A stretch of 46,377 nt of DNA. Origin: Verrucomicrobiota bacterium (lineage in GTDB: Bacteria; Auribacterota; JABMQX01; JAFGEW01). Positions 25,945-33,853 of the stretch are shown piece by piece. The translations under genes and the position numbers were made by a program. The stretch lies in contig JAFGEW010000075.1 in assembly GCA_016931415.1 (NCBI GenBank), forward strand, positions 1 to 46,377, in the 5' to 3' direction. A model generated the notes under the pieces. The model made no database searches. It saw only the letters and a list, made by a program, of their open reading frames with translations, and was not told the DNA's origin. Within the stretch, counting starts at the first letter, position 1; the number at the start of each line of letters is the position of its first letter.

Positions 25945-26059
25945 CGTTCTCCGCCTCCCGAGGCCTTGCCCCAGATCGGGGACGCCCTCTAGAGGATGTA
26001 CTCATGACGACGATTTGAACGGGCGTCGTCCTCGGTCCGGCGGATTCAGTTGCCAAGCA

Positions 26060-26419
26060 TCAACGCACGATCTCGTCTCGAGATCGCCAGAAGGGGCACT
26101 GAGCAAAGCCCGGATTGCAGCAGTAGCCCACGATATGGTCTTCATCAACAGTCAGGGACGAGTCGAACCGGCAGCGGTTAACGATCCGTGCGCGACGATT
26201 GCCGACGATATCGCGCCGGATCGTCACGTACTCCTGATTGTCCGGCCGGGCTGATGGATCCGGCCGGCAAACAAAGCACGAAGCCAAAAGCTGTTGCCGC
26301 CGCGTGAGGTTGAGCGGGGCAAGCCTTTCGAGCAGACGAGCCTTGGCTTCGAGCCGCTCGGCCTCGCTGACCTCAACCGGCTCGGTTGCGCCTGTAACAT
26401 GTGCATGAGCATCGTACAC
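26060..26419 (-). CDS. Small cysteine-rich protein, unknown
   Basis: The 119-aa product starts at GTG 26419 (AAGGG about nine nt upstream). It has a helical acidic N-terminal half (VEVSEAERLEAKARLLERL) followed by a compact cysteine-rich half. CFVC, a lone Cys in VNRCRFD, and YCCNPGFAQCPFW together give six cysteines, enough for a metal site. There is no signal peptide or membrane segment. No family is recognised. Zinc or iron-sulfur binding is inferred from the spacing only. Confidence 0.6.
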   Translation of the reverse strand: MYDAHAHVTGATEPVEVSEAERLEAKARLLERLAPLNLTRRQQLLASCFVCRPDPSARPDNQEYVTIRRDIVGNRRARIVNRCRFDSSLTVDEDHIVGYCCNPGFAQCPFWRSRDEIVR

Positions 26420-26549
26420 CGACCCATACCCTTATCGCTGGTTGTGCCATTGCATTACACAACTCCCGTGCCAGCAGTTGGCCTATAGATGTAACACGCG
26501 TCATGGCAATAAGATGTGGCATTGCGCCAACCCACGGAAAACGGTGGAG

Positions 26550-26566
26550 TGCGTGAACTTCACGCA
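26550..26566. promoter_or_regulatory. 17-bp palindrome, operator-like
   Basis: TGCGTGAA and TTCACGCA flank a single central C, a near-perfect dyad in the gap between the ATPase gene and the cysteine-rich gene. It has the form of a dimeric repressor site; no T run follows, so it is not a terminator. Confidence 0.4.
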
Positions 26567-26619
26567 GAACGGCGTGATACGGACCGCGTGTTGCTTCGCT
26601 GTGTGTTCGCCCTGGTCCG

Positions 26620-28179
26620 TCAGCCGGTCTCCAGCGGCAGCACGCGGAGCACCTCGTCGAGCGACGTTTTCCCCTCGGCCGCCTTGCGGACGCCGTCGGC
26701 GGCCAGGGTCGTCATCCCCTGGCCGACGGCGATCGCACGCATCTCGTCGGCCGACGCACCACGCCGCAGCGCCTGGCCGATCTCAGGCGTGACTTCGAGC
26801 AGCTCGGCGATGATGCTGCGGCCGCGGTAGCCGAGCTGGTTGCACTTGGCGCAGCCGGTCGGTCTGCGGAACCCTCTGGGAAGGGAGTCCCAGCTGACTC
26901 CCCCGACGCGGCACAGCTCGACGGCTCGTGCGACGTGCTCGGCGGGGACCTCGGCCTTCTTGCTGCAGTCCGGGCAGAGCAGGCGGACGAGGCGCTGCGA
27001 CGTGGCCAATCGGGTGGCGTCGCCGACCACGAAGGGAGGGCATCCCATCTCGACCATGCGGACGAGGGCCCGGACCGCGTCGTCGGCGTGGAGCGTGGTG
27101 AGCACCAGGTGGCCGGTGATGGCCGCCTGCAGGGCAAGGTTGGCGGTCTCCTCATCGAGCAGCTCGCCGATCATGATCACATCGGGGTCCGAGCGCAGCA
27201 CGGCGCGCACGGCGCGCTGGTACGTCACGCCCTCGGAGGGGTTGACCTGCGTCTGGACCATCCAGGGGAAGACGAGTTCGACGGGATCCTCGACCGTCAT
27301 GGTCTTGACCGTGGGCCCGGCCACGTGGTTGAGGCACGCGTAGAGATTGGTCGTCTTGCCGCAGCCGGCTGGGCCGGTCACAAGGATGAGGCCACGCGGG
27401 CCTTGCAGCGCGCGCAGCAGCCTGGCCCTGTCGGCAGGAGCGTAGTCGATCCGGTCGAGCAAGATCACCGCGCCTGCCAAGGTAAGCAAGCGCGCCGTCA
27501 GGCTCTCGCCGCGCACGGAGGGTACGAAGCACACGAAGACGTCTACCGGCTCGCCGCCGGACTCGAACTTCATGCGCCCCATCTGGGGCCGGTGGCTCTC
27601 GTGCGGATCGCACGCGACGTGCCGCTTCCATTGCTCGATGACGGCCGGCAGGAGACGGATGTCGAACTCGAGGCCGGCGAGCAGCACGCCGTCGACGCGG
27701 TATCGGATCACGGCCGCCCGTGCCGTGCCGTCATCGCCGAGGTGCGGGTGGATATGGATGTCGCTGGCGCGCAACCCGAAGCCGAGCCGGACGCACTGCG
27801 CCACGGCCTGCTGGATGTCGGTTTCGTCGGGGAGCGAGACGGTCTTGGCACCGATCTGGTCGGCGCGCTTGGCGAGCTCGCGCACCAGCGGCCTGATGTC
27901 GGCTCGCAGCTCGATGCGGGGCTCCTCGCCCTTGAGAAAACGCCCGATCTCGGCGCGCTCGAACCGCCACTGACGGCCGACCTTGAGCCCCTTGATCTTG
28001 CCCGTGCGCAGCCAGCGGTAGAAGGTCGGCCTGGTGGTCTTGAGCAGGTCCATCGCCTCGTTGGCATCGAGGAGGTCGGTCGGCGGCGGGCTGCTCTTTG
28101 CGGCCTCCTGCGTTGGCCGCTGCTCTGCTTCCTTGGTCGTGCGCTGTGCGGCCTTCCTGCGGGTTCTCCTGGTCGCCAT
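26620..28179 (-). CDS. GspE/PilB-type secretion ATPase with N-terminal excisionase-like HTH
   Basis: The 519-aa product (ATG 28179; AGGAG five nt upstream) has three parts. Residues 1-35 are basic and Gln/Thr rich. Residues about 36-84 (DANEAMDLLKTTRPTFYRWL, then GKIKGLKVGRQWRFERAEI) are a MerR/excisionase-like HTH. Residues about 100-519 are a type II/IV secretion ATPase: Walker A GPAGCGKTT (269-277), Walker B DPDVIMIGE (331-339), His box TTLHADD (361-367) and a zinc site CPDC (402-405) with CAKC (443-446). Such ATPases drive pilus or type II secretion assembly at the inner membrane. The usual N-terminal MshEN/N1 domain is replaced by the HTH. No pilin, PilC/GspF or secretin is nearby, so it is an orphan. 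Confidence 0.88.
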   Translation of the reverse strand: MATRRTRRKAAQRTTKEAEQRPTQEAAKSSPPPTDLLDANEAMDLLKTTRPTFYRWLRTGKIKGLKVGRQWRFERAEIGRFLKGEEPRIELRADIRPLVRELAKRADQIGAKTVSLPDETDIQQAVAQCVRLGFGLRASDIHIHPHLGDDGTARAAVIRYRVDGVLLAGLEFDIRLLPAVIEQWKRHVACDPHESHRPQMGRMKFESGGEPVDVFVCFVPSVRGESLTARLLTLAGAVILLDRIDYAPADRARLLRALQGPRGLILVTGPAGCGKTTNLYACLNHVAGPTVKTMTVEDPVELVFPWMVQTQVNPSEGVTYQRAVRAVLRSDPDVIMIGELLDEETANLALQAAITGHLVLTTLHADDAVRALVRMVEMGCPPFVVGDATRLATSQRLVRLLCPDCSKKAEVPAEHVARAVELCRVGGVSWDSLPRGFRRPTGCAKCNQLGYRGRSIIAELLEVTPEIGQALRRGASADEMRAIAVGQGMTTLAADGVRKAAEGKTSLDEVLRVLPLETG

Positions 28180-28225
28180 TGTTCTCCTGCCTCCCTTGGT
28201 GCGGGTTGGACCATTAGCAGCTACT

Positions 28226-28277
28226 ACGGTTATGATGCGTAGTTCATCTATCACTAGATAATATAACGGCTATGATG
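28226..28277. promoter_or_regulatory. Direct repeat pair, candidate operator
   Basis: Two 12-nt copies differing at one base (ACGG-T/C-TATGATG at 28226-28237 and 28266-28277) are spaced 40 bp, near four helical turns. One falls between the -35 and -10 boxes of the ATPase promoter and the other just past the predicted start site. Confidence 0.5.
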
Positions 28278-28289
28278 TATAACGGTCAA
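28260..28289 (-). promoter_or_regulatory. Sigma-70-type promoter for the HTH-ATPase gene
   Basis: On the minus strand TTGACC (28284-28289) and TATATT (28260-28265) are 18 nt apart, in a locally AT-rich patch. The start site would be near 28253 with a leader of about 75 nt. Confidence 0.6.
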
Positions 28290-28652
28290 GGACAAATCTC
28301 AGAAAAAACACGCCGGCTGCCCCACCACGACGAGACGCGGCTCTGAGGGGGTACGGCGCAGCGTGAGCGGCCGCCGTGGGCGGTGGGGGCAGGCTTGGCC
28401 GTGTCTCCGGCATCGTCGAGGATGGGGGCGGGCCTCGAGCCGCCTCGCCCTGCGCAGACCCGCCGCAGGCGGGGGCCACCGGCCTCGGGGGCGTTGGAGG
28501 AAGCTGTACGCAAGACCTTCGGGCTATGTATGGGTATTCTGCTGTCCGGGAACCCAGGGCGGCGCATTTCTCCTGTCGGAGCAATGCTTGCCCTGGGCTG
28601 GCCTATCGAGTCGCTTCGGGGCAGACCTCAGGGGCCGGACGCGCGGGGCACC

Positions 28653-28740
28653 TTGATGGTGCGCTGACTGAAGCTCCGTGAGGTTTCCCTGGGACGTGGC
28701 GCTTTGACGTTGATGGCGGCTGGAACTCGGTGAGGCTTCC
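28653..28740. repeat. Imperfect direct repeat pair
   Basis: Copies at 28653-28688 and 28710-28740 both begin TTGATGG and end in a similar 21-nt block (GTGAGG-T/C-TTCC at its right end). Their ends are about 52 bp apart, as in a decayed tandem duplication. Confidence 0.45.
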
Positions 28741-28820
28741 TTGATGTGCGGCGCTTCGTCGTCTGGGACCGTCGTCTCTCGATCTTCTTCGACGCGGCTC
28801 CAGGTTCGGGGTCGTTGCGC

Positions 28821-28836
28821 GGTGGCCCGGGCCACC
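28821..28836. repeat. 16-bp perfect palindrome downstream of lgt
   Basis: GGTGGCCCGGGCCACC is its own complement, 14 nt past the lgt stop. It could fold as a cruciform or a tight RNA hairpin at the 3' end of the ileS-lgt transcript. There is no T run. Confidence 0.55.
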
Positions 28837-28849
28837 CGTTCCGGGGGCG

Positions 28850-29704
28850 TCACGGCGAGAGCTGCGTCCGTCTGTGGCGACGCTGGAGCACGATCCAGAG
28901 CACGATGCCGCCGAGCGCGAGCAGGAACCCGGCCATCTGCCAGGTGGTGAAAACGCCGAAGACGTTGGGCGCGTTGTCGGCGCGCATGAACTCGATGAGG
29001 CCGCGCGTGACGCCGTACCAGATCAGGAAGATGCAGAAGAGCTGGCCGTTGAATCTGCGGTGCCTGAACAGCAGGCTGAGTGCGACGAACAGCACGAAGG
29101 CGTTGAGCGACGAGATAAGCTGCGTCGGGTAGATGGTCACCGGCCACCCGTGCTCGGCGAACCAGTGCTCGGCCGGGAGAGAGCCCATCGGGAACGTCTG
29201 CGCAAGCGGGAACGACGGGCTGCACACCTTGCCGAAGCAGCAGCCGTTGAGGTAGCAGCCGATGCGGGCAAAGGCGATGCCGACCGCGATCGACGGGATC
29301 GAGATGTCGGCCACCTTCCACAGGCTCACGCCCGGCTCGCGCCGGAGCCGTACGACGAGGAAGGCAATACCCAGCGGGATGCCGAGCGCCAGGGCTCCGA
29401 AGAAGCTGAGCCCGCCGCTCGGGAAGTTGACGAACTGGCGAAACGCGGTCCAAAGGCCCTTGCCCGCCATGGCCGCCCAGTCATCAAAGGCGAAGTAGAA
29501 CAGCCGCGCGCCGAGGAGGCCGCTGATGATGACCACGAGCGCGAGGTCGAGGATCACGGTCGGATTGACCCCGTTTCGGCGCGCGCGCACGCAGGCGATG
29601 TAGATGCCAAGCAGCGCGCCGATCGCCACCATGGTGCCGTAGGAGGCGATCTCGAGCGGCGCGAGGCCGAACGGCAGCGGGACCTCGAACAGGGTCCTGT
29701 GCAT
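28850..29704 (-). CDS. lgt: Prolipoprotein diacylglyceryl transferase
   Basis: The 284-aa, multi-span inner-membrane enzyme transfers diacylglycerol from phosphatidylglycerol to the lipobox cysteine, the first step of lipoprotein maturation. It has the conserved ARIGCYLNGCC block and SGLLGARLFYF. YPTQLISSLNAF and the C-terminal GVTRGLIEFMRADN are also typical. lspA, which acts next, ends three nt upstream, so the two are co-translated neighbours. Confidence 0.95.
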   Translation of the reverse strand: MHRTLFEVPLPFGLAPLEIASYGTMVAIGALLGIYIACVRARRNGVNPTVILDLALVVIISGLLGARLFYFAFDDWAAMAGKGLWTAFRQFVNFPSGGLSFFGALALGIPLGIAFLVVRLRREPGVSLWKVADISIPSIAVGIAFARIGCYLNGCCFGKVCSPSFPLAQTFPMGSLPAEHWFAEHGWPVTIYPTQLISSLNAFVLFVALSLLFRHRRFNGQLFCIFLIWYGVTRGLIEFMRADNAPNVFGVFTTWQMAGFLLALGGIVLWIVLQRRHRRTQLSP

Positions 29705-29707
29705 GAC

Positions 29708-30313
29708 CTAGGCCTCCTCGGTGCTCGATGTGGGGGTATCGGCGCGGTCGGCCGATGACGCGCTGCCGCTGCTCGAAAACACCCGATGCGCGGGATGCTT
29801 ATGCACGGGCAACGTTGCCAGCCCGATCAGCAGCAGGACGATGCCTGCGACGATGCATACGTCGGCCACGTTGAAGGCTGGCCAGGTAAACAGCCACAGG
29901 TGCAGCTCAATGAAGTCACGCACCTTGCCGAAGGCAATTCGGTCGACGAGGTTGCCAAGCGCGCCGCCGTAGATGAGCCCTAAGGCGATGGCGCCGGTGA
30001 CCAGGTGCGTCTCGACAAAGTGCCGAAAAAGCCAAGCGAGCACGACGATGGTCACCACCGTGGTGATCGCCAGGAGCACGGCGCTGTAGGGCAGCGAGCC
30101 GAAGATGCCGAACGCCGCGCCCGGGTTCCAGGCCTTGCTGAACACGACGACGCCGCCGAGCAGCTCGTGACGCACCGTGGGATCATCGCTGACGGCTTGG
30201 AAGATCAGCACCTTCGACACCTGGTCGATCGTGGCGGCGCACAACGCCACCAGCCCGAGCAACAGGATGCGGTTCAGGCGGGGAGCGGCCTTCTCCTGGG
30301 GCACTTCAGGCAC
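29708..30313 (-). CDS. lspA: Lipoprotein signal peptidase (signal peptidase II)
   Basis: The 201-aa protein has four predicted membrane helices and the two catalytic aspartates in GNLVDRIAFGKVRDF and FNVADV. AWNPGAAFGIF is the conserved NxGxAF block. It cleaves the signal before the lipid-modified Cys. The C-terminus extends about 30 residues past the last helix with a Ser/Asp-rich tail. The start is GTG 30313 with a weak ribosome-binding site. It follows the DksA-type gene by 28 nt. Confidence 0.95.
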   Translation of the reverse strand: MPEVPQEKAAPRLNRILLLGLVALCAATIDQVSKVLIFQAVSDDPTVRHELLGGVVVFSKAWNPGAAFGIFGSLPYSAVLLAITTVVTIVVLAWLFRHFVETHLVTGAIALGLIYGGALGNLVDRIAFGKVRDFIELHLWLFTWPAFNVADVCIVAGIVLLLIGLATLPVHKHPAHRVFSSSGSASSADRADTPTSSTEEA

Positions 30314-30341
30314 AGGCGAAACAGACCTGGGCGGGCCGGGA

Positions 30342-30722
30342 TCAGCGTCCGCCGTGGGCCTCCTCCTTCTCCTTACAGCTTATGCACTTTGCGGCGAACG
30401 GCAGCGCCTTGATCCGGGCCTCCTTGATGCGGCCGCCGCAGACCTCGCAGATGCCGTAGGTGCCCTCGTCGATACGCTTGAGCGCCTCTTCGATGCGATA
30501 GAGCACTTGCTGCTCGTTCGAGACCAGGCCAAGGGCCAGCTCGCGCTGGAAGTTGTCGGTGCCGACGTCGGCCATATGCATCGAGTACCCGGATAGGTCG
30601 CCCGAGGAGTCGCGTTGCGAGCTGCTCAACGTGTCCTCGCTCAGGTTGTTGATCTGGTTGAGGACTTTCTCCTTCTCAGCCAACAAGACCTTCCGGTATC
30701 TCTCTCTCGTCCGTTTGTCCAT
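30342..30722 (-). CDS. TraR/DksA-family zinc finger protein
   Basis: The 126-aa product has an N-terminal coiled coil and a C-terminal C4 zinc finger (CEVC at 92-95, CISC at 113-116). MHMADVGTDNFQRE and the loop between CGG and LPFA fit the family. Members bind RNA polymerase's secondary channel and tune rRNA and stress promoters; short proteins like this often have uncertain regulatory roles. It sits between ileS and lspA, a common order. GGGAGG precedes the ATG by about 11 nt. Confidence 0.9.
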   Translation of the reverse strand: MDKRTRERYRKVLLAEKEKVLNQINNLSEDTLSSSQRDSSGDLSGYSMHMADVGTDNFQRELALGLVSNEQQVLYRIEEALKRIDEGTYGICEVCGGRIKEARIKALPFAAKCISCKEKEEAHGGR

Positions 30723-30750
30723 CGTCCGATTGCCTCCCAGTTCCAGCGCC

Positions 30751-33597
30751 CTACAGTCCCAGCTTTTCCAGCACCGCCAGGCAGCGTGTACACACCCGGG
30801 GATGCTGCGCCGATCCGCTGAGGGCGTCGTAGTATTTCCAGCAGCGGTCGCACTTGGCTCCGCTCGTACGCTCGACCCGTACCCACAGCTCGTCGCCCAC
30901 TGGCTCGCCGAGCCCGGAGGTTGCGTAAGCCGTTTCGCCCGCCGTGATGCGGGTCACCTTGATCTTCGATACGATACACAACGCCGCGAGGTCCTCGAAG
31001 CTCTCGAGGAACACGGCGAGCTCGTCGTTCGTCGTGAGCAGCTCGACTTCGGCCTCGAGCGAGTTGCCAATCACCTTGCGGGCGCGCAGTTCTTCGAGCC
31101 GTTTCATGATCGCGGGCCGGATCGCGTCGAACCGGTCCCACTGAGCTTCAAGAACGCGCTCGCGCCACCTCGGGTTCCCTGTGGGCCAGGGCTCGAGGTG
31201 AACGCTGCCCGCCCCGCCGGAGGCGAGGTCGGCCCCAGGCTTGAGTGCCCGCCATGCCTCCTCGGCCGTGAACGCCAGCACGGGGGCGAGCATGAGGATG
31301 AGCGTCTCGGCCACGTGCTGCAGGGCCGTCTGCGCCGAGCGCCGCTCAGGCGATTCGGCCGCGCTTACGTAGAGCCGGTCCTTGAGCACGTCGAGGTAGA
31401 ACGAGCTCAGCTCGACGACGCAGAACGTATAGATCCGCCGGAACACGCGGTAGAACTCGAACCGCTCGTAGGCCTTCGTCACCTCGTCGAGCAACTGCTG
31501 GAGCTTGGCGAGCGCCCAGCGGTCGATCTCGCTCAGGTCGCCCAGCGGCACGGCGTGGCGCGCCGGGTCGAAGTCGTGCAGGTTGCCGAGCAAGAACCGC
31601 AGCGTGTTACGCACCTTGCGGTACGAGTCGGCCGTCTGCTCGATCACGTGCGGACCGACCATGACGTCGCCGGTGTAATCGACGCTGGCGACCCAGAGCC
31701 GGATGATGTCGGCGCCGAGCGTCTTCATCACCTCGGTCGGCGAGGTGATGTTGCCTTTGGACTTCGATTCCTTCTCGCCCGCCTCGTCGAGCGTCCAGCC
31801 GTGCGTCAGCACGGTGTCGAACGGCGCGCGCCCCGTAAGCGCCACGCTCGTCAGCAGCGAGGTCTGGAACCAGCCGCGGTGCTGGTCGCTGCCCTCGAGG
31901 TAGAGCTCGCACGGGAACTTGAGCTCAGGGCGTTGACCCATGACGGTCTGATGCGTCAAGCCCGAGTCGAACCAGACGTCGAGAATGTCCTCCTCCTTGC
32001 GCAGGTCCTCGGGCTCGGCGCCGTCGGGCAGCACAACGCCTTCGGGGAGCAGATCCTTCACCTCGCGTTCGGTCCAGACGACGATGCCGCGCTCGCGCAC
32101 CAAGGCCACCAGGTGGTCGAGGATCTCGCGTGTGAGCACACGCGCACCGGTGCGCGTGTCGATGAAGATCGGCACCGGCACACCCCAGAGCCGCTGGCGG
32201 CTCAGGCACCAGTCCGGACGCCCCTCGACCATCGAGCCGATCCGCTTGATGCCGTAGGCGGGGATCCACTCGGTTTTCTCGATCGCCTCGAGCGCACGCT
32301 TGCGCAGGTCGTTGTGCTCGACGTTGAGGAAATACTGTGGCGTGGCACGGAAGATCACGGGTCGCTTGCACCGCCAGCAGTGCGGGTACGAGTGCGCATA
32401 CTCGCTCGCGGCCAGCAGGCGGCCGTTGGTCGCGAGATGCTCGATGATCGGCTTGTTGGCCGCCCAGACCGACTGGCCGCCGAACAGCGGCAGGTCGGCG
32501 ACAAACCGGCCCTGCTCGTCAACAGGCGAGAGCACCTCGAGCTTGCTGCGCCGGCCCATAATGAAGTCCTCGTGGCCGTGGCCGGGCGCGGTGTGAATGA
32601 TGCCCGAACCGGTGTCGAGCATGACGTACTCGCTGCCGAGGATCACACGCGAGTCGCGCTCGTAGAACGGGTGGCGCGCCGTCAGGCCGTCCATGCGGCC
32701 GCCCTTGACGCGGCCGACGATCTGGGGCGCCTGCCATCCGAGCTCGGTCTTGAGTCTCGGCAACGCGCTCTCAGCGACGATGAGCGTCTCGCCCGCCGCC
32801 TTGACGGCGACGTAATCGAGCCCTTCGCCGACGGCCAGCCCCACGTTGGCCGGCAGCGTCCACGGAGTCGTGGTCCAGATCAGCACATCGCACGCTTCTT
32901 GCCCGGCAACGCCGAACAGCTTGGCCAGTTCGGCGTTCGCGCGGAACTTGACGTAGATTGACGGCGAGGTCTTGTCACCGTACTCGACTTCCGCCTCGGC
33001 CAGCGCCGTCTCGCACGACGTGCACCAGTGCGTCGGCTTCAGCCCGTGGTAGACGTAGCCTTCGAGGTAGAGCCGGCCGAAGCACTCGATCTCGCGCGCC
33101 TCGACCTCCGGCTGCATGGTCATGTACGGCCGATCCCAGGTCCCGAGCACGCCGAGCCGCCGAAACTCCTCGGTCTGCACGCCGATCCACTCCTGGGCGA
33201 ACTCGCGCGCCATGCGGTGGAACTCGACGCGGTCCACGTCGTGCTTGGACTTGCCCAATTGCTTGAACAACGCGTGCTCGATGGGCAGTCCGTGGCAGTC
33301 GAAGCCGGGCACGTAGGGGCTGCGGTAGCCGCACATCGACTTGTACTTGACAACAAAATCCTTGAGCACCTTGTTGAGCGTGGTGCCCATGTGGATGTGG
33401 CCGTTGGCGTACGGTGGGCCGTCGTGCAGTAGGAACCACTCGCCGTTCCTGTTCCGCTCCTGGATACGCTCGTACAGGCCGATCTCGTCCCAATGCGCGA
33501 GGATCTCAGGCTCGCGCTCGGGCAGGCCGGCGCGCATCGGGAAGTCCGTGCGCGGCGTATTGACCGTGTCCTTGTAGGAAACCTTCTTGGTCGGCAT
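30751..33597 (-). CDS. ileS: Isoleucyl-tRNA synthetase
   Basis: The 948-aa class I synthetase has PPYANGHIHMG (HIGH-type motif at residues 67-71), the editing domain (TTPWTLPANVGLAVGEG), an anticodon-binding domain and a C-terminal zinc ribbon (CDRCW and CTRC). It is the bacterial type with the zinc tail. The KMSKS-type loop reads KESKS (nt 31759-31773), that is, Met to Glu. A sigma-70-type promoter lies at 33758-33786. The start is ATG 33597, embedded in the last unit of a short tandem repeat. ileS-dksA-lspA-lgt forms one leftward run with gaps of 28, 28 and 3 nt. Confidence 0.95.
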   Translation of the reverse strand: MPTKKVSYKDTVNTPRTDFPMRAGLPEREPEILAHWDEIGLYERIQERNRNGEWFLLHDGPPYANGHIHMGTTLNKVLKDFVVKYKSMCGYRSPYVPGFDCHGLPIEHALFKQLGKSKHDVDRVEFHRMAREFAQEWIGVQTEEFRRLGVLGTWDRPYMTMQPEVEAREIECFGRLYLEGYVYHGLKPTHWCTSCETALAEAEVEYGDKTSPSIYVKFRANAELAKLFGVAGQEACDVLIWTTTPWTLPANVGLAVGEGLDYVAVKAAGETLIVAESALPRLKTELGWQAPQIVGRVKGGRMDGLTARHPFYERDSRVILGSEYVMLDTGSGIIHTAPGHGHEDFIMGRRSKLEVLSPVDEQGRFVADLPLFGGQSVWAANKPIIEHLATNGRLLAASEYAHSYPHCWRCKRPVIFRATPQYFLNVEHNDLRKRALEAIEKTEWIPAYGIKRIGSMVEGRPDWCLSRQRLWGVPVPIFIDTRTGARVLTREILDHLVALVRERGIVVWTEREVKDLLPEGVVLPDGAEPEDLRKEEDILDVWFDSGLTHQTVMGQRPELKFPCELYLEGSDQHRGWFQTSLLTSVALTGRAPFDTVLTHGWTLDEAGEKESKSKGNITSPTEVMKTLGADIIRLWVASVDYTGDVMVGPHVIEQTADSYRKVRNTLRFLLGNLHDFDPARHAVPLGDLSEIDRWALAKLQQLLDEVTKAYERFEFYRVFRRIYTFCVVELSSFYLDVLKDRLYVSAAESPERRSAQTALQHVAETLILMLAPVLAFTAEEAWRALKPGADLASGGAGSVHLEPWPTGNPRWRERVLEAQWDRFDAIRPAIMKRLEELRARKVIGNSLEAEVELLTTNDELAVFLESFEDLAALCIVSKIKVTRITAGETAYATSGLGEPVGDELWVRVERTSGAKCDRCWKYYDALSGSAQHPRVCTRCLAVLEKLGL

Positions 33598-33601
33598 TCT
33601 T

Positions 33602-33629
33602 ATGCCCGCATTCCTATGCCCGCATTCCT
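33602..33629. repeat. Tandem 14-bp repeat in the ileS leader
   Basis: ATGCCCGCATTCCT occurs twice back to back, and a partial third copy overlaps the ileS start. On the minus strand each copy reads AGGAATGCGGGCAT, so each carries a Shine-Dalgarno-like AGGA and an ATG. Confidence 0.7.
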
Positions 33630-33757
33630 CTGTCCGACATACTCATGGCTTCGCCACATTTCACGCCTCGGGGCAGGCCAGTCAAGCACCGGCCGTGCGA
33701 AGGACCCCCCGCAGCAGGTTGACAAGCCGGGGTCGGCAGGAGCCCCGGAAACGGTAA

Positions 33758-33786
33758 TTGATACGTTCCGTAACCCGTCGTGTCAA
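33758..33786 (-). promoter_or_regulatory. Sigma-70-type promoter for ileS
   Basis: On the minus strand TTGACA (33781-33786) and TATCAA (33758-33763) are exactly 17 nt apart. The start would be near 33751, giving a leader of about 150 nt before ileS. Confidence 0.65.
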
Positions 33787-33853
33787 GCGCAATGTCGGCG
33801 GGCAAAGGGCCCTCAGGGCGTCGGAGGAGATGCCGGATAGCAGGCTGGAGCGC

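Larger units (their letters stand above)
28290..28849. other. 560-bp intergenic stretch with decayed repeats
   Basis: No gene is supported. A leftward frame (28524 to beyond 28849) continues from an out-of-frame shadow of lgt and lacks the third-position GC bias of real genes here. The region holds an imperfect direct repeat pair (28653-28688 and 28710-28740), a hairpin CCCGCC-GCA-GGCGGG at 28459-28473, and a 16-bp palindrome at 28821-28836. Confidence 0.55.

Noticed and set aside
28524-28849. A possible gene after lgt on the minus strand
   Set aside because: It only continues an out-of-frame shadow of lgt; third-position GC is low and the downstream part contains repeats.
30553-32961. An 802-codon rightward frame opposite ileS
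   Set aside because: Antisense shadow; ileS on the other strand has clear synthetase motifs.
33598-33660. A leader peptide (MSMSDRGMRA) controlling ileS
   Set aside because: No Ile codons and no attenuator-like hairpin; the short frame is an effect of the tandem repeat.
33630-33757. A T-box leader for ileS
   Set aside because: No T-box consensus or terminator/antiterminator pair is visible in the predicted leader.
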